Shown: piece by piece, positions 35,653-45,178 of the stretch
Position numbering within the stretch: the first letter of the stretch is position 1
Layout of the letters: every line of letters starts with the position of its first letter
NCBI GenBank assembly: GCA_034519525.1
Contig: JAXHOJ010000057.1
Location: forward strand, 127,572 to 191,571
Direction of reading: 5' to 3'
DNA: 64,000 bases
From: Gemmobacter sp034519525
GTDB taxonomy: Bacteria; Pseudomonadota; Alphaproteobacteria; Rhodobacterales; Rhodobacteraceae
The notes under the pieces: model-generated
Told to the model about the DNA's origin: nothing
Seen by the model: only the letters and a program-made list of their open reading frames with translations
Database searches by the model: none
Position numbers and translations under genes: made by a program

Positions 35653-37506
35653 ATGTTGCGCATCACAGATCTCAGCTATTCCGTCGAAGGCCGCCCCCTG
35701 TTTGAAGGGGCCTCGGCCACCATTCCCACCGGCCACAAGGTTGGCCTTGTCGGGCGCAACGGCGCAGGCAAGACCACGCTGTTCCGCCTGATCCGGGGCG
35801 AACTGGCGCTGGAGGGCGGCGATATCAGCATCCCTGCCCGCGCCCGCATCGGCGGCGTGTCGCAGGAGGTGCCTTCGTCTTCCACCTCGCTGATCGACAC
35901 GGTGCTGGCCGCCGATACCGAGCGCAGCGCGCTGATGGCCGAGGCCGAAACCGCCACCGATGCGCATCGCATTGGCGAAATCCAGACCCGTCTGGCCGAT
36001 ATCGACGCCTGGAGCGCCGAGGGCCGGGCCAGTGCCATTCTGCGCGGGCTGGGGTTTGATGCCGAGGCACAGCTGCGCCCCTGTTCCGATTTCTCGGGTG
36101 GCTGGCGGATGCGGGTTGCCCTGGCGGGCGTGCTGTTCGCCCAGCCCGATTACCTGCTGCTGGACGAACCGACCAACTATCTGGATCTGGAAGGCGCGTT
36201 GTGGCTGGAAAGCTATCTGCAGAAATATCCGCATACCGTGCTGATCATCAGCCATGATCGCGGCCTGCTGAACCGTGCCGTGCAGGGCATCCTGCATCTG
36301 GACAGCCGCAAGCTGACCTATTGGCAGGGCGGCTATGACCAGTTTGCCCGCCAGATGGCAGAACGCCGCGCCGTGCAGGCCGCCGAATCCAAGAAGGTAG
36401 AGGCGCGTCGCGCCCATCTGCAAAGTTTCGTGGACCGCTTCAAGGCCAAGGCCAGCAAGGCCGTTCAGGCGCAATCGCGCGTTAAGATGCTGGAAAAGCT
36501 GACGCCGATCACCGCGCCGGAAGAAGCGCGCAAGATGGTGTTCACCTTCCCCGCACCCGAAGAGCTTTCGCCGCCGATCCTCAATCTGGATGGCGTGTCG
36601 GTGGGTTATGGCGGCCCGCCGGTGCTGAAGCGGCTGACCCTGCGCATTGATCAGGATGACCGCATCGCGCTTCTGGGCCGCAACGGCGAAGGAAAATCCA
36701 CGCTTTCCAAGCTGTTGGCGGGCAAACTTGATGCAGAGGGTGGCACCTTCACCCGGCATGGCAAGCTGCGCATCGGGTTCTTTGCCCAGCATCAGGTCGA
36801 AGAGCTGTATCTGGATGAAACACCGCTGCAGCATGTGCAGCGGATGCGCCCCGAAGAGGGCCAACCCCGGCTGCGCGCCCGTCTGGCAGGCTTTGGCCTG
36901 ATGGCGGATCAGGCGGAGACCGAGGTGAAGCGGCTGTCTGGCGGACAGAAGGCGCGGCTGTCGCTGCTGCTGGCCACGATCGACGCGCCGCATCTGCTGA
37001 TCCTCGACGAACCGACCAACCACCTGGATATCGAAAGCCGCGAGGCGCTGGTGGAGGCGCTGACAGAATATTCCGGCGCCGTGATCCTGGTCAGCCATGA
37101 CATGCACCTTCTGAGCCTGGTGGCCGACCGGCTGTGGCTGGTGAAGGGGGGCGCGGTCACGCCCTATGAAAAGGATCTGGAAAGCTATCGGGCAGAACTT
37201 CTGGCCGGGGCCGAACCTGCGAAGACAGCGACGAAACCCGTTGAAAAGGTGAAGAAACCCAGCCGGGATGAAATCTCTGCCCTGAAGGCCGAACTGCGCA
37301 AATGCGAAGACCGGCTGACCAAGCTGAACGACATGCGCGACAAGCTGGCCAAGAAGCTGGCGGATCCCGCGCTGTACGAAGACGGGCGCAAGGGCGAGCT
37401 GGAGACCTGGAACAAGAAATATGGCGAGCTGATGGACGGTCTGGACCGGGCAGAAGCGCTTTGGGTTGCGGCCCAGGAAAAGCTGGATCTGGCCGAAGCG
37501 CGTTAG
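35653..37506 (+). CDS. ABC-F family ATPase (YheS/Uup-like)
   Basis: A 617-residue soluble protein with two ABC cassettes and no membrane segment. Cassette 1 has Walker A GRNGAGKTT (about 36) and DEPTNYLDL; cassette 2 has Walker A GRNGEGKST, signature LSGGQKARLSLLLA and DEPTNHLDI. The linker between them is the charged ABC-F arm, and the C-terminus (about 550-610) is a coiled coil. ABC-F proteins act on the ribosome as translation factors; the exact subtype is uncertain. The start at 35,653 (MLRITDLSYSVEG) fits the first beta strand. Confidence 0.93.
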   Translation: MLRITDLSYSVEGRPLFEGASATIPTGHKVGLVGRNGAGKTTLFRLIRGELALEGGDISIPARARIGGVSQEVPSSSTSLIDTVLAADTERSALMAEAETATDAHRIGEIQTRLADIDAWSAEGRASAILRGLGFDAEAQLRPCSDFSGGWRMRVALAGVLFAQPDYLLLDEPTNYLDLEGALWLESYLQKYPHTVLIISHDRGLLNRAVQGILHLDSRKLTYWQGGYDQFARQMAERRAVQAAESKKVEARRAHLQSFVDRFKAKASKAVQAQSRVKMLEKLTPITAPEEARKMVFTFPAPEELSPPILNLDGVSVGYGGPPVLKRLTLRIDQDDRIALLGRNGEGKSTLSKLLAGKLDAEGGTFTRHGKLRIGFFAQHQVEELYLDETPLQHVQRMRPEEGQPRLRARLAGFGLMADQAETEVKRLSGGQKARLSLLLATIDAPHLLILDEPTNHLDIESREALVEALTEYSGAVILVSHDMHLLSLVADRLWLVKGGAVTPYEKDLESYRAELLAGAEPAKTATKPVEKVKKPSRDEISALKAELRKCEDRLTKLNDMRDKLAKKLADPALYEDGRKGELETWNKKYGELMDGLDRAEALWVAAQEKLDLAEAR

Positions 37507-37585
37507 GCGCAAAAGCCTGGTCAAGGTGCAGGGGTGAACGCCAAACCTGCGATTTCGCACAGCTTTGTGCGGTTGAACCTGCGGC

Positions 37586-37613
37586 GTTGCAGCATCACAT
37601 TTGATGCTGCAAC
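37586..37613. promoter_or_regulatory. Perfect 12 bp dyad upstream of nitroreductase
   Basis: GTTGCAGCATCA, loop CATT, exact complement, 22 bases before the nitroreductase start. The site may be an operator for an HxlR/MarR-type regulator or a hairpin ending the ABC-F message. There is no T run. Confidence 0.5.
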
Positions 37614-37635
37614 TGCATAACCGACAGAGACAACC

Positions 37636-38265
37636 ATGACCAACACCACCATTCTTTCGCTGAAGAAACGCCGCACCCAATATGCGCTGGGCAAGACCCT
37701 GCCGCAGTCGCAGGCTGCGATCGAGGCATTGATCAAGGAAGCGATCCGCCTTTCGCCCTCGTCGTTCAATTCACAATCTTCGCGCGCCGTGATCCTGTTT
37801 GGGGAAGCCAGCGACAAGCTGTGGCAGATCACCACGGAAGCGCTGCGCGCCATCGTTCCGGCGGAAAACTTTGCCCCGACCGAAGCCAAGATGCAGGCTT
37901 TCGCCGCAGGTGCAGGCACGGTCCTGTTTTATGAAGATCAGGATACCGTGAAGGGCCTGCAGGAAAACTTTCCGCTTTATGCCGATAACTTCCCGATTTT
38001 TTCGGAACATTCGGCCGGCATGGCGCAGATTTCGGTCTGGAACGCACTGGCAGATGCCGGTCTGGGCGCCAGCCTGCAGCACTATAACCCGGTGATCGAC
38101 GCGGCGGTTGCGGCAGAATTCGGCGTGCCCGCCAGCTGGACGCTGCGGGCGCAGATGCCCTTCGGTTCGCACGAAGCCCCGTTTGCCGAAAAGACCTTCA
38201 TCGCTGATGAAGGCCGATTCCTCAGCTTCGGCACGGCCAAGCTGCAGGCCAAAGCCGCCAGCTGA
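37636..38265 (+). CDS. Nitroreductase-family oxidoreductase
   Basis: A 209-residue FMN-dependent nitroreductase-like protein. RRTQYALGKTLPQSQ, then IRLSPSSFNSQSSRAVILFG (FMN-binding block of the YdgI/Frm2-like group) and WNALADAGLGASLQHYNP match the family. Such enzymes reduce nitroaromatics, quinones or fatty-acid-derived signals with NAD(P)H. It has its own terminator and a strong upstream dyad, suggesting single-gene regulated expression. Confidence 0.87.
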   Translation: MTNTTILSLKKRRTQYALGKTLPQSQAAIEALIKEAIRLSPSSFNSQSSRAVILFGEASDKLWQITTEALRAIVPAENFAPTEAKMQAFAAGAGTVLFYEDQDTVKGLQENFPLYADNFPIFSEHSAGMAQISVWNALADAGLGASLQHYNPVIDAAVAAEFGVPASWTLRAQMPFGSHEAPFAEKTFIADEGRFLSFGTAKLQAKAAS

Positions 38266-38283
38266 TCGGCGCGAAGATATGAC

Positions 38284-38315
38284 AAAGGCACCCGAAGGCG
38301 GCTTCGGGTGCCTTT
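38284..38315 (+). terminator. Terminator of nitroreductase gene
   Basis: A perfect 14 bp stem (AAAGGCACCCGAAG, loop GCGG) with a T run in the descending arm, 19 bases past the stop. Confidence 0.9.
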
Positions 38316-38373
38316 TGCATTGCGCCATTTCCGGTTCCGCGCCACGATAGGGCCAGCGCAACAGGGATGCCGC

Positions 38374-38991
38374 ATGATCGAGACCGGATTTCTGATAACG
38401 GCCTTTGCCACCCTGTTCGTGGTGATCGACCCGCCGGGTCTGGTGCCGATGTTCATCGCCCTGACCCGCGGCATGAGCGTGGAGCAACGCCGCGCCATGG
38501 CGCTGCGCGCCTGCACGATTGCCGCAGTTTTGCTGACGCTGTTTGCCATTGCGGGCGAGGCGATCCTGGGTTTCGTGGGCATTTCGATGTCGGCCTTCCG
38601 CATTGCCGGGGGCCTGCTGCTGTTTCTGACCGCGCTGGACATGCTGTTCGAACGCCGCACCCAGCGCCGCGAGGGTCAGCAGGCCGAACCGGATCATGAC
38701 CCGTCGGTCTTTCCGCTGGCCACGCCCCTGATTGCCGGACCGGGCGCCATTGCGACCATGATCCTGCTGGTGGGCCAGACCGGCAGCAGCTGGGCCGGAA
38801 CGGGCGTGGTTGTCGGCCTGATGCTGGCGATGCTGCTGACGACCTATCTGTTCCTGCTGGCCTCGCCGCCCATCGAACGCGCGCTGGGCCGCACCGGCAC
38901 CATCGTGATTACCCGGTTGCTGGGCATGTTGCTGGCGGCCCTTTCCGTGCAATTCGTGATCGACGGGGTCAAGGGGACCGGGCTGATCTGA
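38374..38991 (+). CDS. MarC-family integral membrane protein
   Basis: A 205-residue protein with about six membrane helices, first FLITAFATLFVVIDPPGLVP. It has the paired MarC motifs: VIDPPGLVPMF in the first half and PLATPLIAGPGAIATMIL in the second. The family's role is unknown (originally linked to multiple antibiotic resistance, later disproved). Start at 38,374 (MIETGFLI) fits the first helix. Confidence 0.88.
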   Translation: MIETGFLITAFATLFVVIDPPGLVPMFIALTRGMSVEQRRAMALRACTIAAVLLTLFAIAGEAILGFVGISMSAFRIAGGLLLFLTALDMLFERRTQRREGQQAEPDHDPSVFPLATPLIAGPGAIATMILLVGQTGSSWAGTGVVVGLMLAMLLTTYLFLLASPPIERALGRTGTIVITRLLGMLLAALSVQFVIDGVKGTGLI

Positions 38992-39039
38992 CGTTTTGCC
39001 CATCTTGCGGCAGGCTGTTGCAACACCTAACTTCGGGGG

Positions 39040-39612
39040 ATGGAAAGCGAACAGATCAGCCGGATTATCTATCTTGGCCTTATTCTTGCCGCCCTCGCGG
39101 GCTGGCTGATCGTGGAATATCGGGGCCGGATGGGGGCTGCCTTGCGCGGGCTTCTGGCCTGGGGCATGATCTTCGTCGGTGTGGCTGCGGGCTATGGGCT
39201 CTGGACGGATATTGCCCGCCAGTCCGGCGGCGCGCAGATGGTGACCGCCAACCGGATCGAGGTGCCGCGGGCGGGCGACGGGCATTATTACCTGACCCTG
39301 CAGGTGAATGGCCGCCCGCTGGAATTCATGGTGGATACCGGCGCCTCGAACATCGTCATGAGCCGCGATGATGCCCGCGCCGTGGGGATCGACCCGGAAG
39401 GGCTTGCCTTCATCGGCAGCGCGAATACCGCCAATGGCACGGTGCGCACCGCCCGCGTGCGGCTGGACAGCCTGCAACTGGGCGAGTTCGAGGATGGGGG
39501 CATGACGGCCTTTGTCACCGAAGGCGAAATGAACGGATCGCTTCTTGGCCTGGATTATCTGCGCCACTGGCGGATCGAGATCGAAGGCGGGCGGCTGATC
39601 CTGACGCGCTAG
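39040..39612 (+). CDS. Retropepsin-like aspartic protease (TIGR02281 family)
   Basis: A 190-residue membrane-bound protein. Two N-terminal helices (about 9-24 and 34-54) precede a periplasmic retropepsin-like domain with the catalytic motif FMVDTGASNIVMS (D99) and LLGLDYLRHWRIEIEGG. Family members are clan AA aspartic proteases, monomers that must dimerise. Target unknown. It is convergent with holC across a 16-base gap. Confidence 0.87.
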   Translation: MESEQISRIIYLGLILAALAGWLIVEYRGRMGAALRGLLAWGMIFVGVAAGYGLWTDIARQSGGAQMVTANRIEVPRAGDGHYYLTLQVNGRPLEFMVDTGASNIVMSRDDARAVGIDPEGLAFIGSANTANGTVRTARVRLDSLQLGEFEDGGMTAFVTEGEMNGSLLGLDYLRHWRIEIEGGRLILTR

Positions 39613-39628
39613 GCAAGTTATGCCGCCG

Positions 39629-40096
39629 TTATGCCCCGGGCACCTTTTCGGTTTTCATTTGCCAGCGCCCCGTCTCTTCCGACCAGTATTGCGCGTGAAG
39701 CCCTTCGGCGGTGATCCGCTTCCACTGTCCGCGCGCGATGTTCACCGCCGCTTCGTCATTGCCATCGAACAGCAGCCAGACGCGATCCAGCGCCTGTGCC
39801 TCGCCCGGCAGGGGTTCGGCGCCATCCAGCAGCAGCAGTGCCCGTGCGGCATTGCCGATCGGCCCGGCGCCGATCAGCACCGGCTGATCCGCATCATGCG
39901 GGCCACCTTCGATGCCATGCGGCAGAAAGCCGTCTTCCGGCCCCAGCCACAGCTTCTGATCATACCATTCGATCCGGGCCGGATCGGGGCTGCGCAGCAT
40001 GACCCGCCAGCCCTGCCCCAAAGCACGGTTCAGCAAAAGCTCCACCGTATCCGGCACGGTGGAGCGGGTGACGTGATAGAACAGGACCAGAGCCAT
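39629..40096 (-). CDS. holC: DNA polymerase III chi subunit
   Basis: A 155-residue HolC-like protein. MALVLFYHVTRSTVPDTVEL, LLNRALGQGWRVML, WYDQKLWLGPEDGFLPHG and RVWLLFDGNDEAAV match the chi subunit, which links the clamp loader to SSB. It lies directly downstream of pepA with the pepA stop and its ATG overlapping, the normal order in alphaproteobacteria. Confidence 0.9.
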   Translation of the reverse strand: MALVLFYHVTRSTVPDTVELLLNRALGQGWRVMLRSPDPARIEWYDQKLWLGPEDGFLPHGIEGGPHDADQPVLIGAGPIGNAARALLLLDGAEPLPGEAQALDRVWLLFDGNDEAAVNIARGQWKRITAEGLHAQYWSEETGRWQMKTEKVPGA

Positions 40097-41562
40097 CAGC
40101 GCTCGTATCGGTCCTTGATCAGCCGGTTCAGCGCCATGACGCCCCAGCCGGTCGCGCCTTTGGGGGCCAGCGCGGTATCGGATTTCAGCAGCGCGGTGCC
40201 TGCGATATCCAGATGTATCCACGGGGTTTCCGGCTTCACGAAGCGCTGCAGGAATTGCGCGGCGGTGATGCTGCCGCCATCCCGGCCACCCACATTCATC
40301 ATGTCTGCGATGCGGGACTTCAGCTTGGCGTCATAGGCCTCGCCCATCGGCATCCGCCAGGCGCCCTCGCCCTCGGCCCGGGCGGCTTTCAGGAAACCCT
40401 CGCAGAAGGCATCATTGTTGGAAAACACCCCGGTGTTTTCATGGCCCAAGGCCACGATGATCGCGCCGGTCAGGGTGGCCAGGTCGATCATGCCCACAGG
40501 CTTGAACCGCTCCTGCGCATACCACATTACATCGGCCAGCACCAAACGCCCCTCGGCATCGGTGTTGATGACCTCGATGGTGTCGCCCTTCATGGATTTC
40601 ACCACATCGCCGGGGCGTTGCGCGCGGCCATCGGGCATGTTTTCCACAAGGCCCACGATGCCCACCACATTGGCCCTGGCCTTGCGCAGCGCGAGGGTGC
40701 GCATCACGCCGGCCACGGTGCCTGCGCCGCCCATGTCCATGGTCATCTCTTCCATGCCGCCCGCAGGCTTGATGGAAATCCCGCCGGTATCGAAGACAAC
40801 GCCCTTGCCGATCAGCGCCAGCGGCGGTTCATCCCCGCCGCCCATCCACTGCATCACCACCACCTTGGACGGGCTTTCAGAGCCCATGCCAACGGCCAGC
40901 AGAGTGCGCATCCCCAGCTTTTCAAGATCCTCTTCCTCGAGGATCTCGACCTCCAGCCCCAGTTCCTGCATGGCTGCCAGACGGGCCGCGAAATCATAGG
41001 TGGTCAGCACGTTTGCAGGCTCATTCACCAGATCGCGGGCGAAGAACACGCCTTCGGCCAGCGCCGCCATCGGCCCGGCCTCGGCCGCCACGGCCTCGGG
41101 GTCTGTCACCATCAGCGAGACCGGGCCGGGCGTCTTGGCCTCGGCGGTCTTGTGCGGTGTGAAATCATAGGCCCGCAGCGCAAGGCCAAAAGACAGATCG
41201 GCGGCATTGCGCTGCGTTTCCGCCAGAACCAGCGTGCCCGCCCGGGCCAGAGACCGGCCGACCGTGCCGCCTGCCTTGCGTGCGGCAGTCGCATCAGCCT
41301 TGCGGTCCAGCTTCACCACCTGAACGCTTTCGGCAGCCAGACCGACCGGCCAGCCGATCTCGGCAGACTCGCCCGATTTCAGCGCGGTGAAGGCATCCGA
41401 TGCCAGAAACCGCGCCAGCGTGCCTTTCATCAGCCGGTCCAGCCTGCGGCCGGCGCCGCCCAGCTTGCCTGCCTCATCCACCACCACGGCAATACGGCCG
41501 GGTGCGGTGGCCAGCGCTTCGGCGTCGACGGGCAGGAAGCGGATCGGAACGGGATGTGACAT
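40096..41562 (-). CDS. pepA: Leucyl aminopeptidase
   Basis: PepA, 488 residues, a hexameric two-metal M17 aminopeptidase. The metal and active-site region has LIGKGVVFDTGGISIKPAGG, then MDMGGAGTVAGVM and the signature NTDAEGRLVLADVM. The N-terminal domain is about 1-170. It forms an operon with holC (overlap at 40,096) and is divergent from lptF. Confidence 0.96.
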   Translation of the reverse strand: MSHPVPIRFLPVDAEALATAPGRIAVVVDEAGKLGGAGRRLDRLMKGTLARFLASDAFTALKSGESAEIGWPVGLAAESVQVVKLDRKADATAARKAGGTVGRSLARAGTLVLAETQRNAADLSFGLALRAYDFTPHKTAEAKTPGPVSLMVTDPEAVAAEAGPMAALAEGVFFARDLVNEPANVLTTYDFAARLAAMQELGLEVEILEEEDLEKLGMRTLLAVGMGSESPSKVVVMQWMGGGDEPPLALIGKGVVFDTGGISIKPAGGMEEMTMDMGGAGTVAGVMRTLALRKARANVVGIVGLVENMPDGRAQRPGDVVKSMKGDTIEVINTDAEGRLVLADVMWYAQERFKPVGMIDLATLTGAIIVALGHENTGVFSNNDAFCEGFLKAARAEGEGAWRMPMGEAYDAKLKSRIADMMNVGGRDGGSITAAQFLQRFVKPETPWIHLDIAGTALLKSDTALAPKGATGWGVMALNRLIKDRYER

Positions 41563-41723
41563 GGGGAACTCCGTATTCTGTGGCGCCGCACGGGCGGGGC
41601 TTTGCCGGGAGGCTAGCGGCTGCGCCGGGTATTGACCAGATAGCAGTTTTCCCCGTCAGGAATTTCGGCTAGCGTCGCCCCCGTTCGGCCTGGAGGGGCC
41701 AGCTTGAAAGGGAATGAACGCCG

Positions 41724-42845
41724 GTGTCCAGATTTGACAGATATCTGCTGTCGCACCTTCTGGGGTTGTTCGGCTTCTTTTCGCTGGTGCTGGTGGCAAT
41801 CTACTGGGTGAACCGGGCGGTCGGCCTGTTCGATCAGCTGATCGGGGATGGCCAGTCGGCACTGGTGTTTCTGGAATTTTCGCTGCTGACGCTGCCGAAT
41901 GTGATCCGCCTGGTGCTGCCGATTTCGGCCTTTGCCGCCACGGTCTATGGCATCAACCGGCTGATGGCCGACAGCGAGCTGGTGGTGATGCAGGCGACCG
42001 GGTTTTCCTCTTTCCGGCTGGCGCGGCCCGTGCTGTATTTCGGGCTTTGCGTCGCTTTGATGATGATGATCCTGATGAATGTTCTGGTGCCGGCCAGCCG
42101 CGCCGCACTGGCCAGCCGCAGCGCCGAAATCGCGGAAAACGTGACCTCGCGCTATATGTCGGATGGCGAATTCATGCACCCTGCCGAGGGAATCACCCTG
42201 TTCATCCATGACATTACCGAGCAGGGAGAGTTGCGTGACCTGTTCCTGGCCGATGATCGTGCCCCCGATCAGCGCCGCACCTATACCGCCTCGCGCGCCT
42301 TGCTGGCGCGGGGCGATGCAGGCCCTGTGCTGATCATGTTTGACGGCATGGTGCAGACGGTGGATGCGGCACAGCGCCTTTCTGTCACCCGCTTTGCCGA
42401 TTTCACCTATGATCTGGGCGGGTTGCTGGACGGGGCCACCCTGCCCAAACGCACGGTGGACGAGCTTTCCACAGCGGCGCTGTTCCGGGCGGAGCCGGCG
42501 GTTCTGGCTGAAACCGGCAAAAGCCGCGCCACCTTTCTGTCCGAGGCGCATAGCCGCGTCGCCATGCCGTTTCTGGGAACGGCGGCAGCGCTGATCGGCT
42601 TTTCGGCGCTGCTGCTGGGCAGTTTTTCGCGCTTTGGCCTGTGGCGCCAGATCGGCTTTGCCGTGCTGCTGATCATCCTGGTGCAGCTGATCAACACCGG
42701 GGCCAGCGGCGCATCCTTGCGCAGTGACAGGGCCTGGCCCCTGGTCTATGCCGCCCCGCTGGCAGGGCTGGCCATATCCTTCGTGATCCTGTGGCTGTCG
42801 CAGCGGCCAAAGCGCCTGCGCCGCCGGGCCGAGGGTGTGGCATGA
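41724..42845 (+). CDS. lptF: LPS export permease LptF
   Basis: LptF, 373 residues, one of the two membrane subunits of the LptB2FG ABC transporter that lifts LPS from the inner membrane. Three N-terminal helices (first LFGFFSLVLVAIYWVNRAVG), a periplasmic jellyroll, and three C-terminal helices (ending AGLAISFVILWLSQ) follow the family plan. GTG start. It overlaps lptG by an ATGA, so the pair is translationally coupled. Confidence 0.94.
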   Translation: MSRFDRYLLSHLLGLFGFFSLVLVAIYWVNRAVGLFDQLIGDGQSALVFLEFSLLTLPNVIRLVLPISAFAATVYGINRLMADSELVVMQATGFSSFRLARPVLYFGLCVALMMMILMNVLVPASRAALASRSAEIAENVTSRYMSDGEFMHPAEGITLFIHDITEQGELRDLFLADDRAPDQRRTYTASRALLARGDAGPVLIMFDGMVQTVDAAQRLSVTRFADFTYDLGGLLDGATLPKRTVDELSTAALFRAEPAVLAETGKSRATFLSEAHSRVAMPFLGTAAALIGFSALLLGSFSRFGLWRQIGFAVLLIILVQLINTGASGASLRSDRAWPLVYAAPLAGLAISFVILWLSQRPKRLRRRAEGVA

Positions 42846-43708
42846 CCCTGTCAATCTATATTGCCCGCCGCTTTCTGTGGATGTTCCTGCGCATCTTCTT
42901 TGCCTTTTTCGGCATCATGATGCTGATCGACATGCTGGAACAGCTGCGCCGGTTTTCCGGGCAGGCTATCGGGCTGTCGCAGGCGGCTGTGCTGTCGCTG
43001 CTGAACGTGCCGGAAAGCCTGTTCCGGGTGCTGCCGCTGATCATGATTCTGGCCGCCATCGCGCTGTTCGTGGCGCTGGCCCGATCTTCGGAACTGGTGG
43101 TGGTGCGGGCGGCGGGCCGGTCTGGCCTGCGCTTTCTGCTGGCGCCGGTGTCGGTTTCGGTGCTGATCGGGGCCTTGGCGGTTGCGGTGTTCAATCCTCT
43201 GGTCGCGGCCACCAGCAAGGAATATGACGCGCTTTATGCAAGCTATGCCAAGGGGCGCGAAAGGGTGTTGTCGGTGTCGAATGAGGGGCTTTGGCTGCGG
43301 CAGGGTGGTGACGGATCGCAGACCGTGATCCATGCGGCGCGCGCCAATGCCGATGGCACCGAACTGTTCGATGCCACCTTTCTGTCGTTCAGCGAAACCG
43401 GCCTGCCGCGCGAACGGATTGCCGCCGAAAGTGCCCGCCTGATCCCCGGCGCATGGGAGCTGACGGGGGCGAAACGCTGGCGTCTGGACAGCGTCAACCC
43501 CGAGGCCGCGGCACAGGCCGAAGCCGTTGCAAGCCTGCCTTCGGATCTGACCCGCGCCGCGATCCGCGACAGTTTCGGCAGCCCCTCGGCCATTCCGGTC
43601 TGGGAATTGCCCCGCTATATCAAGGGGCTGGAGCGTGCAGGGTTTTCGGCGCGCAATCATCAGGTCTGGCTGCAGATGCAGCTGGCCCTGCCCCTGCTGC
43701 TTGCGTAA
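42842..43708 (+). CDS. lptG: LPS export permease LptG, truncated at the contig junction
   Basis: LptG-like, 288 residues out of an expected 365 or so. MTLSIYIARRFLWMFLRIF and FGIMMLIDMLEQLRRF start the first helices, and the jellyroll is present. The protein is intact to LQMQLALPLLLA, which should begin a C-terminal membrane helix, and then hits a stop that is part of the IS-derived sequence. The last helices and the downstream lptD that normally follow are missing. LPS export is essential in these bacteria, which argues against a genuine insertion here unless another copy exists. Confidence 0.9.
   Translation: MTLSIYIARRFLWMFLRIFFAFFGIMMLIDMLEQLRRFSGQAIGLSQAAVLSLLNVPESLFRVLPLIMILAAIALFVALARSSELVVVRAAGRSGLRFLLAPVSVSVLIGALAVAVFNPLVAATSKEYDALYASYAKGRERVLSVSNEGLWLRQGGDGSQTVIHAARANADGTELFDATFLSFSETGLPRERIAAESARLIPGAWELTGAKRWRLDSVNPEAAAQAEAVASLPSDLTRAAIRDSFGSPSAIPVWELPRYIKGLERAGFSARNHQVWLQMQLALPLLLA
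43694..43708. other. Junction between alpha- and betaproteobacterial DNA
   Basis: The bases CTGCTGCTTGCG are read as LLLA of lptG on the plus strand and as RKQQ of the IS1182-type transposase on the minus strand. Both coding sequences end here with conserved parts missing on the far side, and no IS terminal repeat or target duplication is visible. Confidence 0.85.
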
Positions 43709-44909
43709 GGCATAAGCGGCCTTGCCAGCCGGTGTAGTCAATCGGTTATCCATGGTTTGCATCGGCGTGGCATCCGCTTTCAACGCCTCAGGCACTGCAA
43801 AACGCGCGCGCCAGTGCGGGTGATGGTCTTGGCGGGCCACTGCAATCAATGGCTCCATATTCGCGTCCTCACAGGCCTGGATATTCTTCTCGCTGCAATA
43901 GCCGGCGTCCGCAATCAGCGCCTGGACATCGCCCAACTTGGGGGCCTGCTCCTGTAGGACCTTGATCATCGGCTGGACTTGTTGCTTGTCATTGGGGGCT
44001 TGTGTCAGGGTGACGGCCACCACCAGCATCGTGTCTGCATCGACCCCGGCTTGTGCGTTGTAGCACTGCTCAAAACCGCCGCCACTGACCTTCATGATGC
44101 GTGACTCTTCGTCCGTCAGATTGATCTGGTCGCTGTCTTTGACTCCAGGCTCGGGCTCTTTGGGCGGCTTACCGCCAGGCTTTTTGCCCGTCTCTCTTTG
44201 CCGGGCTTCGCGCTTGCCCATCTTCTCGTCAAACTCAGACTTCTCCCGGGCGTAGCGCTCCACAGCACGCGCTGCGATCTTCGCTTTGGCTGCAGCCATG
44301 GCGGCCAGTCGGTCTTGACCCAGCGTTTAGTGCTTTGGAAAGGCGCTGCCTTCAGCGATATTGGCCGTGTCGGCTGCTTCAGCCAGTGCCAGCAGTTCTG
44401 GACTTCTTGTAGGAGCTGGGCTTCCAGTTTGAACAATGTGGCCGTGTGAGAGTGCACAAATGGCGCGATGCGTTGGCGTGGATCTTGGTGCCATCCAGAC
44501 ATACGGTGCCAAGCTTGAGCAGCTTCATCTCGGTGGCCATCTCCAGCACTTGCACAAACAGTCCAGCCAGTTCATCGATGAAGCGCCTGCGAAAGGTGGC
44601 CAAGGTGTCGTGGTCGGGGTGGCTGCCAGCAGCGATGAAGCGAAACGCGACCGAGTCGTAGGTGGCCATCTCCAGCTTGCGGCTGGAGAAGATGCCGGTA
44701 CAGTAGCCGTACACCAGAATGGCTAGCAAGGTTGCTGGGTGATGTGCCTTGGAACCACGCCCCGCATATTGGCGGGTCAGCTTAGTCAGGTCCAGGCTAT
44801 CAATGACTTCAACCACGAAGCGAGCCAGGTGGTCTTGGGTAAGCCAATCGTCCACCGACGGGGGCAACAGGTAGTCGGTTTTACGGTCAGTGGGAATGAA
44901 GTTGGACAT
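43697..44909 (-). pseudogene. IS1182-family transposase, frameshifted and 3'-truncated
   Basis: A transposase with N-terminal DUF772 region (MSNFIPTDRKTDYLLPPSVD, HPATLLAILVYGYCTGIFSS, FRFIAAGSHPDHDTLATFRR) and a DDE-type catalytic core with LGTVCLDGTKIHANAS, VQALIADAGYCSEKNI and LRKQ. The frame changes at least twice between about 44,300 and 44,460 (pieces LCTLSHGHI, LEAQLLQEVQ, LLALAEAADTANIAEG and MAAAKAKIAARAVERYA lie in different frames). The C-terminal 80 or so residues, expected to continue VEPVFGIIK, are absent beyond the junction. Not functional as written. Confidence 0.9.
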
Positions 44910-45014
44910 GCTCAAAATTGCAGATGGGTGCAGGTGCAATTTTAACTTTCCACTATGCTTTTTTGTAGCAAATGAAAAAATCCTGCCAGGACTTTAAGTC
45001 CGACAGGCTGCTAG
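43697..45014 (-). mobile_element. IS1182-family element, truncated at one end
   Basis: A DUF772/IS1182-type transposase with one plausible IS end near 45,014. Read on the minus strand, that end begins CTAGCAGCCTGTCGGACTT and continues into AAAGTCC, a form I recall for this family. The other end is missing because the element is cut at 43,697. No target duplication can be checked. Confidence 0.75.
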
Positions 45015-45178
45015 GCGATCAGGCAGACGGTTGTCGGCGCGATGTGCTGCACGCGGCGGAACACGAGTTGCATGAACACTTTGAGATCAATCACGTGACT
45101 CTGCGGAGTGGAGCCGCTGGCGTATGCGAAGCTGTGTCGGTTGGGGGAAAGCAGCTGTGCTTAACACGGTCAATGGCC

